Shown here: one piece after another, positions 7,503 through 15,694 of the stretch | Layout: each line of letters begins with the position of its first letter | Position numbering within the stretch: the first letter of the stretch is position 1 | DNA from: CAZSWS01 sp964610765 | Lineage (GTDB): Bacteria; Bacteroidota; Bacteroidia; Bacteroidales; Tannerellaceae | Assembly: GCA_964610765.1 (NCBI GenBank) | Contig: CAZSWS010000045.1 | Coordinates: 1-23,232, forward strand | Direction of reading: 5' to 3' | Length of the DNA: 23,232 nucleotides | The notes under the pieces: generated by a model | What the model was told of the DNA's origin: nothing | What the model saw: the letters and a program-made list of their open reading frames with translations, nothing else | Databases searched by the model: none | Position numbers and translations under genes: made by a program

Positions 7503-9158
7503 TTACTGATTGTCTTTCTCGCGAATTTCTACTCTTCGTATCTTGCCACTAATGGTTTTGGGCAATTCATCTACGAACTCTATCACACGAGGGTATTTAT
7601 ACGGAGCAGTAACTTTTTTGACATGGTCTTTCAGTTCTTTTATCAAATCGTCTCCGGCACGTTCTTTATATGCTGCCGATAAAACAATCGTAGCTTTCAC
7701 AACCTGCCCTCTTACTTCGTCAGGCACTCCGGTGATTGCACACTCAACAACTGCTTCGTGTGTCATCAATGCACTTTCTACTTCGAAAGGTCCAATGCGG
7801 TAGCCCGAACTTTTTATGACATCATCCGTACGACCTATATACCAGAAGAAACCGTCTTCATCTCTCCATGCTACATCGCCCGTATGATATATTCCATCGT
7901 GCCAAACACGGCGGGTCAATGCCTGATCTTTATAATATTCCTTGAATAAACCTATCGGACGAGTATTGCCGGTACGAATAATAATTTCACCCTGCTCGCC
8001 GTCTTCTGCCTGACTTCCATCCGGACGTATCAAATCAACATGATACTGTGGACTGGGCAGCCCCATTGATCCGGGCTTAGGCTCTGTCCATGGGTACGTT
8101 GCAATAGGTAAGGAAACCTCAGTCTGACCAAACCCTTCACGCAGCTTAATACCTGTAAGTTTATAGAATGTTTCATAGACAGATGGGTTCAAAGCTTCAC
8201 CCGCAATCGTACAATATTCTAAAGACGACAAATCATATTTTGTCAAGTCTTCACGTATCAAGAAGCGATAGATTGTAGGGGGCGCACAAAGAGATGTAAT
8301 CCGATACTTCTCAATAATGGCTAACATATCTGCAGGCGTAAACTTTTCGTGGTCATACACAAAAACCGTTGCACCAACTATCCATTGTCCATATAGCTTG
8401 CCCCAGGCTGCCTTCCCCCATCCGGTATCAGCAATCGTCAAATGGATGCTTTCTTCATTTAGATTGTGCCAGAATTTAGCCGTAACAATATGTCCTAGTC
8501 CAAACGTATAGTCATGAGCAACCATCTTAGGATCTCCCGTTGTTCCGGACGTAAAATACATCAATGATATATCTTCATTGTTATTAATTGCTTCCGGACG
8601 TACAAACGGAGCAGCTTGCTCCACTCCTTTATGAAAGTCTTCAAAATCAGCAGGCACTGAAGGTCCTACCGAAATAACCTTCTTTAAGGTAGGAGAGTCC
8701 GGCATTGCATCTCGTATATGGGTAAATATTTCTTCTTCTCCGGCGCAAACAATAGCCTTAATACCGGCAGCATTGTTGCGGTAGACAATATCCTTTTTAG
8801 TCAGCAAATGAGTAGCAGGAATCGTAATAGCTCCTATTTTATGCAAGGCTAATATGCTAAACCAAAACTCATACCTTCTTTTTAAGATAAGCATCACACA
8901 ATCGCCCTTTCCTATACCTAACGACTGGAAATAAGAGGCTGTATTATCGGTGTGCTCTTTCAACTGTGCAAAGGTGAAGTCAATATGCTCACCATGATCA
9001 TTGGTCCAGCACATCGCTCTTTTATTAGGGGCTTCAGCAGCCCACACATCCATCACATCATAAGAAAAATTGAAGTTATCGGGGATAATTAGTTGAAAGT
9101 TTTTCTCGAAATCATCTTGTGAAACAAATGTTGTTTGTTTAAGAAATCGTTCTACCAT
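7503..9158 (-). CDS. AMP-forming acyl-CoA synthetase (medium-chain acyl-CoA synthetase-like)
   Basis: Adenylate-forming enzyme that activates a carboxylic acid to its acyl-AMP and then the CoA thioester. The 551 residues show the P-loop-like motif YFTSGTTGDPK (201-211), the A5-type motif REGFGQTE (340-347), the ATP-binding TGD (427-429), the hinge region GRTDDVIKSSGYRIGP (442-457), and the catalytic C-terminal lysine in PKTISGKIRR (Lys539). The sequence is closer to the medium-chain/acetyl-CoA synthetase branch than to long-chain FadD enzymes. The acid substrate cannot be read from sequence. It sits between an XRE-cupin regulator (31 bp upstream) and proB (3 bp downstream), so it is probably expressed with proline and arginine synthesis genes, an association that has no obvious metabolic reason. 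Confidence 0.9.
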   Translation of the reverse strand: MVERFLKQTTFVSQDDFEKNFQLIIPDNFNFSYDVMDVWAAEAPNKRAMCWTNDHGEHIDFTFAQLKEHTDNTASYFQSLGIGKGDCVMLILKRRYEFWFSILALHKIGAITIPATHLLTKKDIVYRNNAAGIKAIVCAGEEEIFTHIRDAMPDSPTLKKVISVGPSVPADFEDFHKGVEQAAPFVRPEAINNNEDISLMYFTSGTTGDPKMVAHDYTFGLGHIVTAKFWHNLNEESIHLTIADTGWGKAAWGKLYGQWIVGATVFVYDHEKFTPADMLAIIEKYRITSLCAPPTIYRFLIREDLTKYDLSSLEYCTIAGEALNPSVYETFYKLTGIKLREGFGQTEVSLPIATYPWTEPKPGSMGLPSPQYHVDLIRPDGSQAEDGEQGEIIIRTGNTRPIGLFKEYYKDQALTRRVWHDGIYHTGDVAWRDEDGFFWYIGRTDDVIKSSGYRIGPFEVESALMTHEAVVECAITGVPDEVRGQVVKATIVLSAAYKERAGDDLIKELKDHVKKVTAPYKYPRVIEFVDELPKTISGKIRRVEIREKDNQ

Positions 9159-9189
9159 AATTTATGATATATTCTTAGTGATTAATTAG

Positions 9190-9744
9190 TTAAAGAATTA
9201 CGGCCAGAAAATGAACCAGCTGACCATCCAGTGCTTTCATTCCATGAGGAAGTGCCGAATCAAAGTAAATACTATCTCCTTCTTCCAGAATAAGGTCTTT
9301 ACCATTTATTTGAATAAGCAGTCGACCCGTAATAATAAAATTATACTCTTGCCCGGTGTGTGAATTAAGATAAATAGGCGTTTCTTCAGGCTTTGGATGT
9401 ACAGTTACCATAAATGGATTAGCCTTTCGCTTGGAGAATCCGGCAGCAAGCGACTGATATTTATACGCCTTAGTCCGCTCAACGGCAACGCCTTTTCCTC
9501 TACGCGTAATAAAATAACTACTCATTTTAGGTTCATCACCAAACATTAGCGTAGTAAGTTCAATGTTGTACTTTTTCGATATCTTCTGCAAAACACTCAC
9601 CGAAATATCACTCGACCCTGTTTCCAATTGAATATATTTATCCAAAGGGCAACCTACTGTTTCTGCCATCTCCTCAACAGAAATATCTAAAGCATCACGC
9701 AATCCTTTAATTCGCTCAGCTATTTGTTTAATCTGGTCATCCAT
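9190..9744 (-). CDS. XRE-family helix-turn-helix regulator with C-terminal cupin domain
   Basis: Small-molecule-sensing transcription factor of the HTH_3 plus cupin_2 architecture, 184 residues. The N-terminal helix-turn-helix spans about 8-66, and its pattern SVEEMAETVGCPLDKYIQLE is typical of XRE proteins. The cupin barrel covers about 108-184, with candidate metal or ligand residues His129 and Glu133 (NSHTGQEYNF) and His167 (LPHGMK). It is the first gene of the apparent operon, 31 bp ahead of the acyl-CoA synthetase gene. Proteins of this type commonly control the neighbouring metabolic gene, so the likely targets are its own promoter and perhaps the divergent kamA-like gene. The effector is unknown; an acyl compound handled by the neighbouring synthetase is a guess. 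Confidence 0.92.
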   Translation of the reverse strand: MDDQIKQIAERIKGLRDALDISVEEMAETVGCPLDKYIQLETGSSDISVSVLQKISKKYNIELTTLMFGDEPKMSSYFITRRGKGVAVERTKAYKYQSLAAGFSKRKANPFMVTVHPKPEETPIYLNSHTGQEYNFIITGRLLIQINGKDLILEEGDSIYFDSALPHGMKALDGQLVHFLAVIL

Positions 9745-9781
9745 ATATTAAATTCTTTGATTTAGTTATGATTATCACCTT

Positions 9782-9789
9782 CAAAGATA
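9782..9789 (-). promoter_or_regulatory. Candidate -7 box for the XRE-cupin/proBA operon
   Basis: TATCTTTG on the minus strand, an exact match to the Bacteroidetes -7 consensus TAnnTTTG, about 37 bp before the start codon. No exact TTTG -33 box is seen at the usual distance. Confidence 0.45.
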
Positions 9790-10011
9790 ATTATTAAATC
9801 TGCATTAAAAATACATTTTATTAGGCTAAAAATCGGCTAAACGCTCATCCAGACTGGAATACAGAAAAACAACTTTGTCGTTTTGTAAGAAAAAGACATA
9901 CGACCCCATTGAAATGAAAACAACTTGCTTATCTTTTTACAAAAAAATACACTTTTCAATATCAAATACATTATTTCGGTTGAGAAAATTAGCTTTTTAG
10001 AGAAAAAAGAT

Positions 10012-10019
10012 TACATTTG
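10012..10019 (+). promoter_or_regulatory. Candidate -7 box for the kamA-like gene
   Basis: TACATTTG, an exact match to TAnnTTTG, 51 bp before ATG 10071; it predicts a leader of about 45 nt. Only a partial TTGA is present in the -33 region. Confidence 0.45.
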
Positions 10020-10070
10020 TAAACTTGCACAAAAAGCGATTATCCTTATTTTTTAGAAAAACAAAATTAT

Positions 10071-12188
10071 ATGCTTAAGAAAGAAATATTAATATCTGAT
10101 TTACACCGTTTAAAGAAAAGTTATGACAAATACCTCCCTCAGTTAAAAGCTTTAGCAAAAAGCTCAAATACGAATGATGAATTTAAAAGATTATTGGCTG
10201 ATTATGTATCATCGTATGTATCGACAGTATCAGAAGAACATATACTGCGAGAAAAAGCCAAACAGCGCATCTTACGTTTAATCAATTTTGATGGAAAAAC
10301 GATTTACGAGTTATCAACCGAACAACATATCAAAATCAATACGATTGAGTTGCTATGGTTATTTCTACGTGATGAGCTGAAAGAAGAGGCTACGCCGGAA
10401 TTATTTTTAGACTTACTTTTCCAATTTATTGAGCTAGATCATCCTAGAGGAAAAACACTCAGCAAGTCCGGTCTAAACAAAGTTATGAAACGATGGCCTA
10501 ATGGTTTAAATAAAGAAATCATTGAAAATAGAAATACCAACAAAGAACATATCATTGATTTATTAATTAATAAAATAGAAGCGCGTAAATCTACTACGTC
10601 AAAATATCGTTTTGAAGAAGGAGCTAGCCGAGAAGAAAAAAGAGCCAAACTACATGAATGGTGGAACAACTATAAATTTCATCTAGCTATGGCTATCAAA
10701 AGCCCTACCGAACTATATACATTCTTAAACAAAACACTCTCTGATGAAACATTAAGTATACTCAAAGCCGGCAGGAAGAAAGGAATGCCATTCTTTGTCA
10801 CTCCTTATTATCTTTCACTCCTCAACACTTCTTCGGATGGATATGACGACGAGACCATTCGTTCATACGTATTATATTCGGAAGAACTGGTAGACACCTA
10901 TGGGAATATCAAAGCATGGGAAAAAGAAGACATCGTAGAAGATGGAAAACCCAATGCCGCCGGATGGATTCTGCCTGAAGGAAACAACATACACAGGCGA
11001 TATCCGGAAGTGGCCATCATGATACCTGATTCAATAGGTCGTGCGTGTGGCGGTCTGTGTGCATCCTGTCAGCGCATGTATGACTTTCAGAGCGAACGCC
11101 TAAATTTTGATTTCAAAAAACTAAAACCGGGAGATACATGGGAGAAAAAGCTCCGTCGGCTTATGAAATATTTCGAAGAAGACACGCAGCTGCGTGACAT
11201 TCTTATCACTGGCGGAGATGCTTTAATGAGTCAAGACAAAACGTTAGAAAAAATACTAAACGCCATCTGCATCATGGCAGAACGGAAGCGTAAAGCCAAC
11301 CTTTCCAGACCTGATGGAGAAAAATATGCTGAAATACAACGAGTCCGGTTAGGAACAAGATTACTCGCTTATTTGCCCTTCCGGGTGACGGATAGTCTGG
11401 TTACTATCCTGAAAGAGTTTAAGGAAAAGGCATCTCAAGCAGGCATTAAACAATTCGTCATACAAAGCCATTTCCAATCTCCACTTGAGATTACACCGGA
11501 TACCCAACGAGCTATCAAAGATATTTTATCAACCGGATGGCATATCACGAATCAGCTTGTATATAATGTTGCAGCATCCCGAAGAGGGCACACAGCTCAG
11601 CTTAGAAAAAAGTTAAATTCTTTAGGTGTACTCTGCTACTATACATTCTCAGTCAAAGGTTTTCAAGAAAACTATGCTGTATATGCTCCAATCAGTCGGT
11701 CAATGCAAGAAGTATTTGAGGAAAAATCATTCGGAGTCATTCCTTCTGAGAAGAAAGATGAATTCAACAAACTGGTTCTTAATCCTTCTGAACTAACCAA
11801 TAACCTGAGTCGATTTCTTAAGAAGAATAACTTGCCTTTTGCATCAACCGATAGAAGTGTGCTGAATCTGCCTGCCATTGGAAAAAGCATGACGTTCAAA
11901 ATAGTAGGAATCACGCCACAAGGAGAGCGGATTCATCAATTTCGACATGATGAAACACGCAAGCACAGTCCAATTATTGACAAAATGGGAGATATTTATA
12001 TTGTTGAAAATAAATCAATAGCCGCCTATTTGCGTCAACTAAAAGAGATGGGTGAAGACATCAATGAATATCGCTCTATCTGGCAATATACGGAGGGAGA
12101 AACAGAACCTTCTTTTGATATTTTTGACTATCCGGACTATCCTTTTACAGCTACTGAAAGAATGACAAACCTTGAAATAGAAGACTAA
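10071..12188 (+). CDS. KamA-family radical SAM aminomutase, long form; possibly glutamate 2,3-aminomutase-like
   Basis: Radical SAM, PLP-dependent 2,3-aminomutase family. The 4Fe-4S/SAM motif is CGGLCASC with Cys326, Cys330 and Cys333, followed by the ITGGDAL motif. The probable PLP lysine is Lys605 in NLPAIGKS, standing where the family usually has GGGGK. At 705 residues it is much longer than classical lysine 2,3-aminomutase (about 416): there are about 200 extra N-terminal residues, largely helical and charged, and about 65 extra residues between the cluster and the PLP lysine. Aligned on the YY...P segment without gaps, CYYTFSVKGF puts Lys529 at the place of lysine-binding Asp293 of the Clostridium subterminale enzyme, and Asn599 falls at the place of Asp330. 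Lys and Asn at these sites were described for glutamate 2,3-aminomutase, so lysine is an unlikely substrate and glutamate is plausible. A DUF2148 gene follows 2 bp downstream. Family certain; substrate inferred. Confidence 0.9.
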   Translation: MLKKEILISDLHRLKKSYDKYLPQLKALAKSSNTNDEFKRLLADYVSSYVSTVSEEHILREKAKQRILRLINFDGKTIYELSTEQHIKINTIELLWLFLRDELKEEATPELFLDLLFQFIELDHPRGKTLSKSGLNKVMKRWPNGLNKEIIENRNTNKEHIIDLLINKIEARKSTTSKYRFEEGASREEKRAKLHEWWNNYKFHLAMAIKSPTELYTFLNKTLSDETLSILKAGRKKGMPFFVTPYYLSLLNTSSDGYDDETIRSYVLYSEELVDTYGNIKAWEKEDIVEDGKPNAAGWILPEGNNIHRRYPEVAIMIPDSIGRACGGLCASCQRMYDFQSERLNFDFKKLKPGDTWEKKLRRLMKYFEEDTQLRDILITGGDALMSQDKTLEKILNAICIMAERKRKANLSRPDGEKYAEIQRVRLGTRLLAYLPFRVTDSLVTILKEFKEKASQAGIKQFVIQSHFQSPLEITPDTQRAIKDILSTGWHITNQLVYNVAASRRGHTAQLRKKLNSLGVLCYYTFSVKGFQENYAVYAPISRSMQEVFEEKSFGVIPSEKKDEFNKLVLNPSELTNNLSRFLKKNNLPFASTDRSVLNLPAIGKSMTFKIVGITPQGERIHQFRHDETRKHSPIIDKMGDIYIVENKSIAAYLRQLKEMGEDINEYRSIWQYTEGETEPSFDIFDYPDYPFTATERMTNLEIED

Positions 12189-12190
12189 AC

Positions 12191-12730
12191 ATGATACTGA
12201 ACGAACGAAACAATCGCCACTAACAGGCCCTATATGCAGCACAGCAGATGATGACTGCTGCACGCACAGCTCCCAAAGGGAAAGGATTAGATTTGATAGA
12301 AATAGCCCTACTAACTGATGAAGACATAAAATCACTCTCAGATGAAATGTATCGACTACAACAAGAAAATGGGCTCAAGTTCTTTTTGCGTGATGCTGAA
12401 AATATATTGGCTGCAGAAGTCGTACTAATTATAGGAAGCAGGAGTCAAACTCAAGGATTAAATTGCAATCATTGTGGCTTTCCTACTTGTACAGAAAAGC
12501 CGGCATCTGTACCCTGTGCTATTAATTCGGTAGACATTGGCATTGCTGTTGGGTCAGCCTGTGCTACCGCTGCCGATTTACACTTAGACACCCGGGTTAT
12601 GTTCAGCGCCGGACTGGCTGCACAAAGCTTAAACATATTAGGTGATGGATGTGGATGTGTAATGGCCATACCTATAAGCATCGGTTCTAAAAATCCGTTC
12701 TTCGACCGCAGACCAAGAAGTGCCAATTAA
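12191..12730 (+). pseudogene. DUF2148 ferredoxin-domain protein with in-frame stop at codon 11
   Basis: The expected gene starts at ATG 12191, 2 bp after the kamA-like stop, and reads MILNERNNRH, then TAA (12221-12223), then continues in the same frame as QALYAAQQMMTAARTAPK. The sequence right after the stop looks like normal DUF2148 N-terminus, so a single substitution (for example from CAA or GAA) would explain the break. Translation could restart at ATG 12248 or 12251, giving about 160 residues. The rest is intact: Cys-rich motif LNCNHCGFPTC, then VPCAINSVDIGIAVGSA and GDGCGCVMAIPISI near the end, suggesting an Fe-S protein of unknown function. Whether the gene is inactive, makes a shortened protein, or shows a base-call error cannot be decided here. 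It is probably co-transcribed with the kamA-like gene. Confidence 0.75.
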
Positions 12731-12748
12731 CAGCGAATCATATATAAA

Positions 12749-12795
12749 AAGTGTAGTTATCGTCGATTATTCCTAAACCTCTGATAACTACACTT
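12749..12795. terminator. Bidirectional terminator between converging genes
   Basis: A perfect 13-bp stem AAGTGTAGTTATC / GATAACTACACTT with a 21-nt loop. It has a pyrimidine-rich tail CTTTCTTCTTTT on the plus strand and a T5 tail on the minus strand, so it can end both the DUF2148 transcript and that of the GH109-like gene. Confidence 0.88.
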
Positions 12796-12830
12796 CTTTC
12801 TTCTTTTAGTTTTCTACTTTACACTTCATC

Positions 12831-14231
12831 TTATCCATGAAGTACCTTCTCCATATCTATCACAGGCCATGGAGCATAATCTTTCCATGCTCCACGTGTA
12901 AAGTCAGGTATAGCAACTGATTGGCTTTTATTTAACACCGATCTTTCAGTCAATTCAACCAGACAAGACCAAGACGCAGCATCATAAACAGACTGGTCGA
13001 GCGGATAACCATTGCGCAAACAATAAATCAATCGCCAAACCATGATAAAGTCCATTCCACCATGTCCACCTGCTTCACGTGCACGCTCACCAATATATTT
13101 ACTGAGTGGATGTTCATACTGCTGTAAAAGTTTTTTCTGTTCTTCATCATTCAAGAAATCATGAGCATTCGGTTGAATGGCTATCTTCTCAAACGGATAT
13201 TTAATAGCCGTTCCTTTGGTTCCTTGCACAAGATGAATACGTGAGTAAGGTCTGGGAGAAGTCGTATCGTGCTGAATCATTATACTCTTTCCATTGACGG
13301 TGTGTATAATAGTCGTATTCATATCACCCAGTTTATACCGTTCAGACTGTGTAATTCGTTCATCATCCTTTAAGTTATTTTCAGCCCAAAGCTTCAGCCC
13401 ATACTGATTTGTAGAAACAGAAGACAAGTAATCCATACGGTCACCTTGATTTATCCCAAGTATTTGAGCAATCGGTCCAAGTCCATGTGTCGGATAGGGA
13501 TTTCCGGTATGATTTTTACTAAACTCCAAACGCCAGTGTTTGTAATAGCCATTAAACTTAGATGATCTCAGGTCATGAATATAAGCTCCTTCGCCATGAA
13601 TTATCTCACCCAACACTCCTTTTCTAGCCATGTTTAATGTAGCCAGCTCAAAAAAGTCGTAACAACAGTTTTCCAGCATCATACAATGCAGTTGCTTCTC
13701 TTCAGCTTTATCGACCAACGCCCAGCAATCGCTGACCGTCAATGCTGCAGGTACTTCAATTGCCACATGTTTTCCATGATCCATCGCATACAAAGCGATA
13801 GGAACATGTAATTCCCAAGGCGTGGCGTTGTATATTAAGTCTATATCTTCACGTTCACACATTTTCTTCCAGTCTTCCGGACCGGTATAGATGGCTGCTT
13901 CTTTGCGCCCTCTCTTTTTCAATTCTTGCTGACAATTATTGACCCGGTCTGTACTCAAATCACACAAGGCAACAACTTCTGCCCCTTCAATTTGAGACAT
14001 AGCAGCCACAGCCCCATGCCCTCTTCCTAACCCCACTACCCCAACACGTACAGTTGGTAGGGGCTTTGTTCGTAAACCCAATACTGATTTCCCTTTTCTA
14101 TCCGGGATATAATCAGTTGGCAATTCGGATGCGTTTGTTAATGAATTGGGGTTAGCCTGAGCTTGAGTTCCCCAAAAAGCGGTAGCACCTGCGGCTAACG
14201 AGGTCTTAAAGAAACGTCTTCTGTTAATCAT
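12831..14231 (-). CDS. GH109-like Gfo/Idh/MocA oxidoreductase-fold protein with Tat signal
   Basis: NAD-dependent Gfo/Idh/MocA-fold protein resembling glycoside hydrolase family 109 (alpha-N-acetylgalactosaminidases such as Elizabethkingia NagA, which use tightly bound NAD+ in a redox mechanism). The N-terminus MINRRRFFKTSLAAGATAF is a twin-arginine signal, so it should be exported folded with its cofactor. The Rossmann motif VRVGVVGLGRGHG is at about 61-73. Family-typical stretches follow: NATPWELH (135-142), IEVPAALTV, MLENCCYDF with Tyr191, NPYPTHGLGPIAQ with the candidate catalytic His249, and GGHGGMDF. The 466-residue length fits GH109. It is a single transcription unit between two terminators, with a perfect -7 box upstream. 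Family 109 membership is judged by eye; the actual sugar substrate is uncertain. Confidence 0.85.
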   Translation of the reverse strand: MINRRRFFKTSLAAGATAFWGTQAQANPNSLTNASELPTDYIPDRKGKSVLGLRTKPLPTVRVGVVGLGRGHGAVAAMSQIEGAEVVALCDLSTDRVNNCQQELKKRGRKEAAIYTGPEDWKKMCEREDIDLIYNATPWELHVPIALYAMDHGKHVAIEVPAALTVSDCWALVDKAEEKQLHCMMLENCCYDFFELATLNMARKGVLGEIIHGEGAYIHDLRSSKFNGYYKHWRLEFSKNHTGNPYPTHGLGPIAQILGINQGDRMDYLSSVSTNQYGLKLWAENNLKDDERITQSERYKLGDMNTTIIHTVNGKSIMIQHDTTSPRPYSRIHLVQGTKGTAIKYPFEKIAIQPNAHDFLNDEEQKKLLQQYEHPLSKYIGERAREAGGHGGMDFIMVWRLIYCLRNGYPLDQSVYDAASWSCLVELTERSVLNKSQSVAIPDFTRGAWKDYAPWPVIDMEKVLHG

Positions 14232-14266
14232 GATTATAAAGTTAAGTTATGGTTTTCACACTTTCA

Positions 14267-14274
14267 CAAATATA
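14267..14274 (-). promoter_or_regulatory. Candidate -7 box for the GH109-like gene
   Basis: TATATTTG on the minus strand, an exact TAnnTTTG match 35 bp before ATG 14231. No clear TTTG -33 box is found at the normal spacing. Confidence 0.4.
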
Positions 14275-14310
14275 AGAATAAATAACAAGCTTACTGAGAA
14301 GGGGTTAAAA

Positions 14311-14353
14311 AAAATCCCTCAACGCTCTATATTCTTTCTCGTTAAGGGATTTT
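14311..14353 (-). terminator. Intrinsic terminator of the cysQ-tldD-pmbA unit
   Basis: Stem AAAATCCCTCAACG / CGTTAAGGGATTTT, 14 bp with one mismatch and a 15-nt loop. On the minus strand it is followed by a run of eight T. It lies about 20 bp after the pmbA stop codon. Confidence 0.87.
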
Positions 14354-14373
14354 TGATATCTATTTTTTGATGT

Positions 14374-15693
14374 TTATATACCGGTAAAATCGACCGAATC
14401 AAACAAGATGGAAGGAAATCGCCAGGATGAATTTAGCCGCGGATCATTACCCACCTCTTCAATGCTATTCATAAGTGTTAGCAAATTACCCGTAATATTC
14501 ATTTCACTGACCGGTTGTGTCAACACACCGTGTTCTATCAAGAACCCCTCAATTCCAAATGAATAGTCGCCGGTTGCACTATTAGAATTTCCTCCGTTAA
14601 ATCCGGTTACATAAATACCTTTATCTACTGAAGCTATCAATTCGTTCAAGTCTTTTTCTCCTAAAGGCATCGTCAAAATAGAGGGAGAACTGATTGTTGG
14701 CATTGTTTGCATCCGACTTGCGTTATAGGTATCAATAAAGTAAGTCTTAACTATCCCTCTTTCAAAAACAGGCATAGATTGAGTAGCTACTCCTTCGTTA
14801 TCAAAATAACGAGCACCATAGGCTTTAGCAATATGTGGATTGTCTGCTACTGTAAACTTATCACCGGCTACTTTTTGATTGAGCTTATCCAACAGGAAAG
14901 AGTTTTTTTGTTGGATAGCCGCTCCATAAAGTGCATTTATCAGGGGTGAAATAAGCCTGGAAACCGTTCGGTTATCTACCAGCATAGGTAGTTTGGCAGA
15001 AGCAATCTTCTTTTGTCCGATTTTTCTTAATACTCTCTCTAAAGCTTTTTTCCCTATACCGTCCTTCTCCAGCGTGTCCAGATAGAGAGAAAACTCATAC
15101 CAGCCATCGCCGGGTCGAGAGTCGCCCTCACCTTGGACACTAACATTGGCACTGACTGAATAGTATGATACGGAAGATTCACCTTCAAACCCATTGCTTG
15201 CCAATAAATAGCGAAAGCTATCTTGTTCAGAAAATGCTGTATTGACAGAAAGGATACGCTGATCCTGCCCCATGACTTCTGCACAAACTTGTTGAGCAAT
15301 ACCCAGTTTGATATCCGGACCTACGTTCTCAAACTGCTGATCATACAGTTCTAAATCGACTCCGCCACCTTTGTAATAACGAGTCATATCAGGCAATTTA
15401 CGGTCAGTATCTTCCATCAAGTAACGAGTAGCATCAATTCCATTTTTTATCAGCTTACCCAATTCTTCTTTAGTTAACCGATTGGTTGAATATGAACCAA
15501 ACTTCCCATCCACAAACAACTGAATGCTTAATCCATTTTCAGAAGCACTAAGCAATCGGTCTGTTTTCATATCACGAACTTCATAAGAACTTTCAGAACC
15601 ATTAAATAAGCTAACACGTGCCTGCTGACATCCGTTCTTCAGCGCATATTCCATCGCCCATTGGGCAAGGTCTTTATTGATCTGAGTTATCAT
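14374..15693 (-). CDS. pmbA: TldE/PmbA subunit of the TldD-TldE metalloprotease
   Basis: Non-catalytic partner of the TldD/TldE heterodimeric protease, which degrades unfolded peptides and matures some ribosomal peptides (microcin B17 and CcdA degradation in E. coli). The 439 residues follow the U62 family layout: N-terminal alpha/beta part with ARVSLFNGSESSYEVRDM, the middle region with KLPMLVDNRTVSRLISPL, and the C-terminal VTGFNGGNSNSATGDYSFGI and FLIEHGVLTQPVSEMNITGN. It lacks the HExxxH motif of TldD, as expected for TldE. The start codon is 1 bp after the tldD stop, so the two are translated from one message. A terminator follows. Confidence 0.95.
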   Translation of the reverse strand: MITQINKDLAQWAMEYALKNGCQQARVSLFNGSESSYEVRDMKTDRLLSASENGLSIQLFVDGKFGSYSTNRLTKEELGKLIKNGIDATRYLMEDTDRKLPDMTRYYKGGGVDLELYDQQFENVGPDIKLGIAQQVCAEVMGQDQRILSVNTAFSEQDSFRYLLASNGFEGESSVSYYSVSANVSVQGEGDSRPGDGWYEFSLYLDTLEKDGIGKKALERVLRKIGQKKIASAKLPMLVDNRTVSRLISPLINALYGAAIQQKNSFLLDKLNQKVAGDKFTVADNPHIAKAYGARYFDNEGVATQSMPVFERGIVKTYFIDTYNASRMQTMPTISSPSILTMPLGEKDLNELIASVDKGIYVTGFNGGNSNSATGDYSFGIEGFLIEHGVLTQPVSEMNITGNLLTLMNSIEEVGNDPRLNSSWRFPSILFDSVDFTGI

Positions 15694-15694
15694 A

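Larger units (their letters stand above)
9745..10070. promoter_or_regulatory. Divergent control region between XRE-cupin operon and kamA-like gene
   Basis: A 326-bp AT-rich non-coding region holding outward-facing promoters. Perfect TAnnTTTG -7 boxes lie near both ends (minus strand 9789-9782, plus strand 10012-10019). Between them are two direct copies of GGCTAAA (9824-9830 and 9835-9841), 11 bp apart, about one helical turn, a possible binding site for the XRE regulator. No small gene is visible. Confidence 0.55.

Noticed and set aside
12221..12223. Frameshift or recoded stop in the DUF2148 gene
   Set aside because: Both sides are in the same frame, so no frameshift is needed; recoding of TAA has no supporting signal nearby, so a substitution or base error is simpler.
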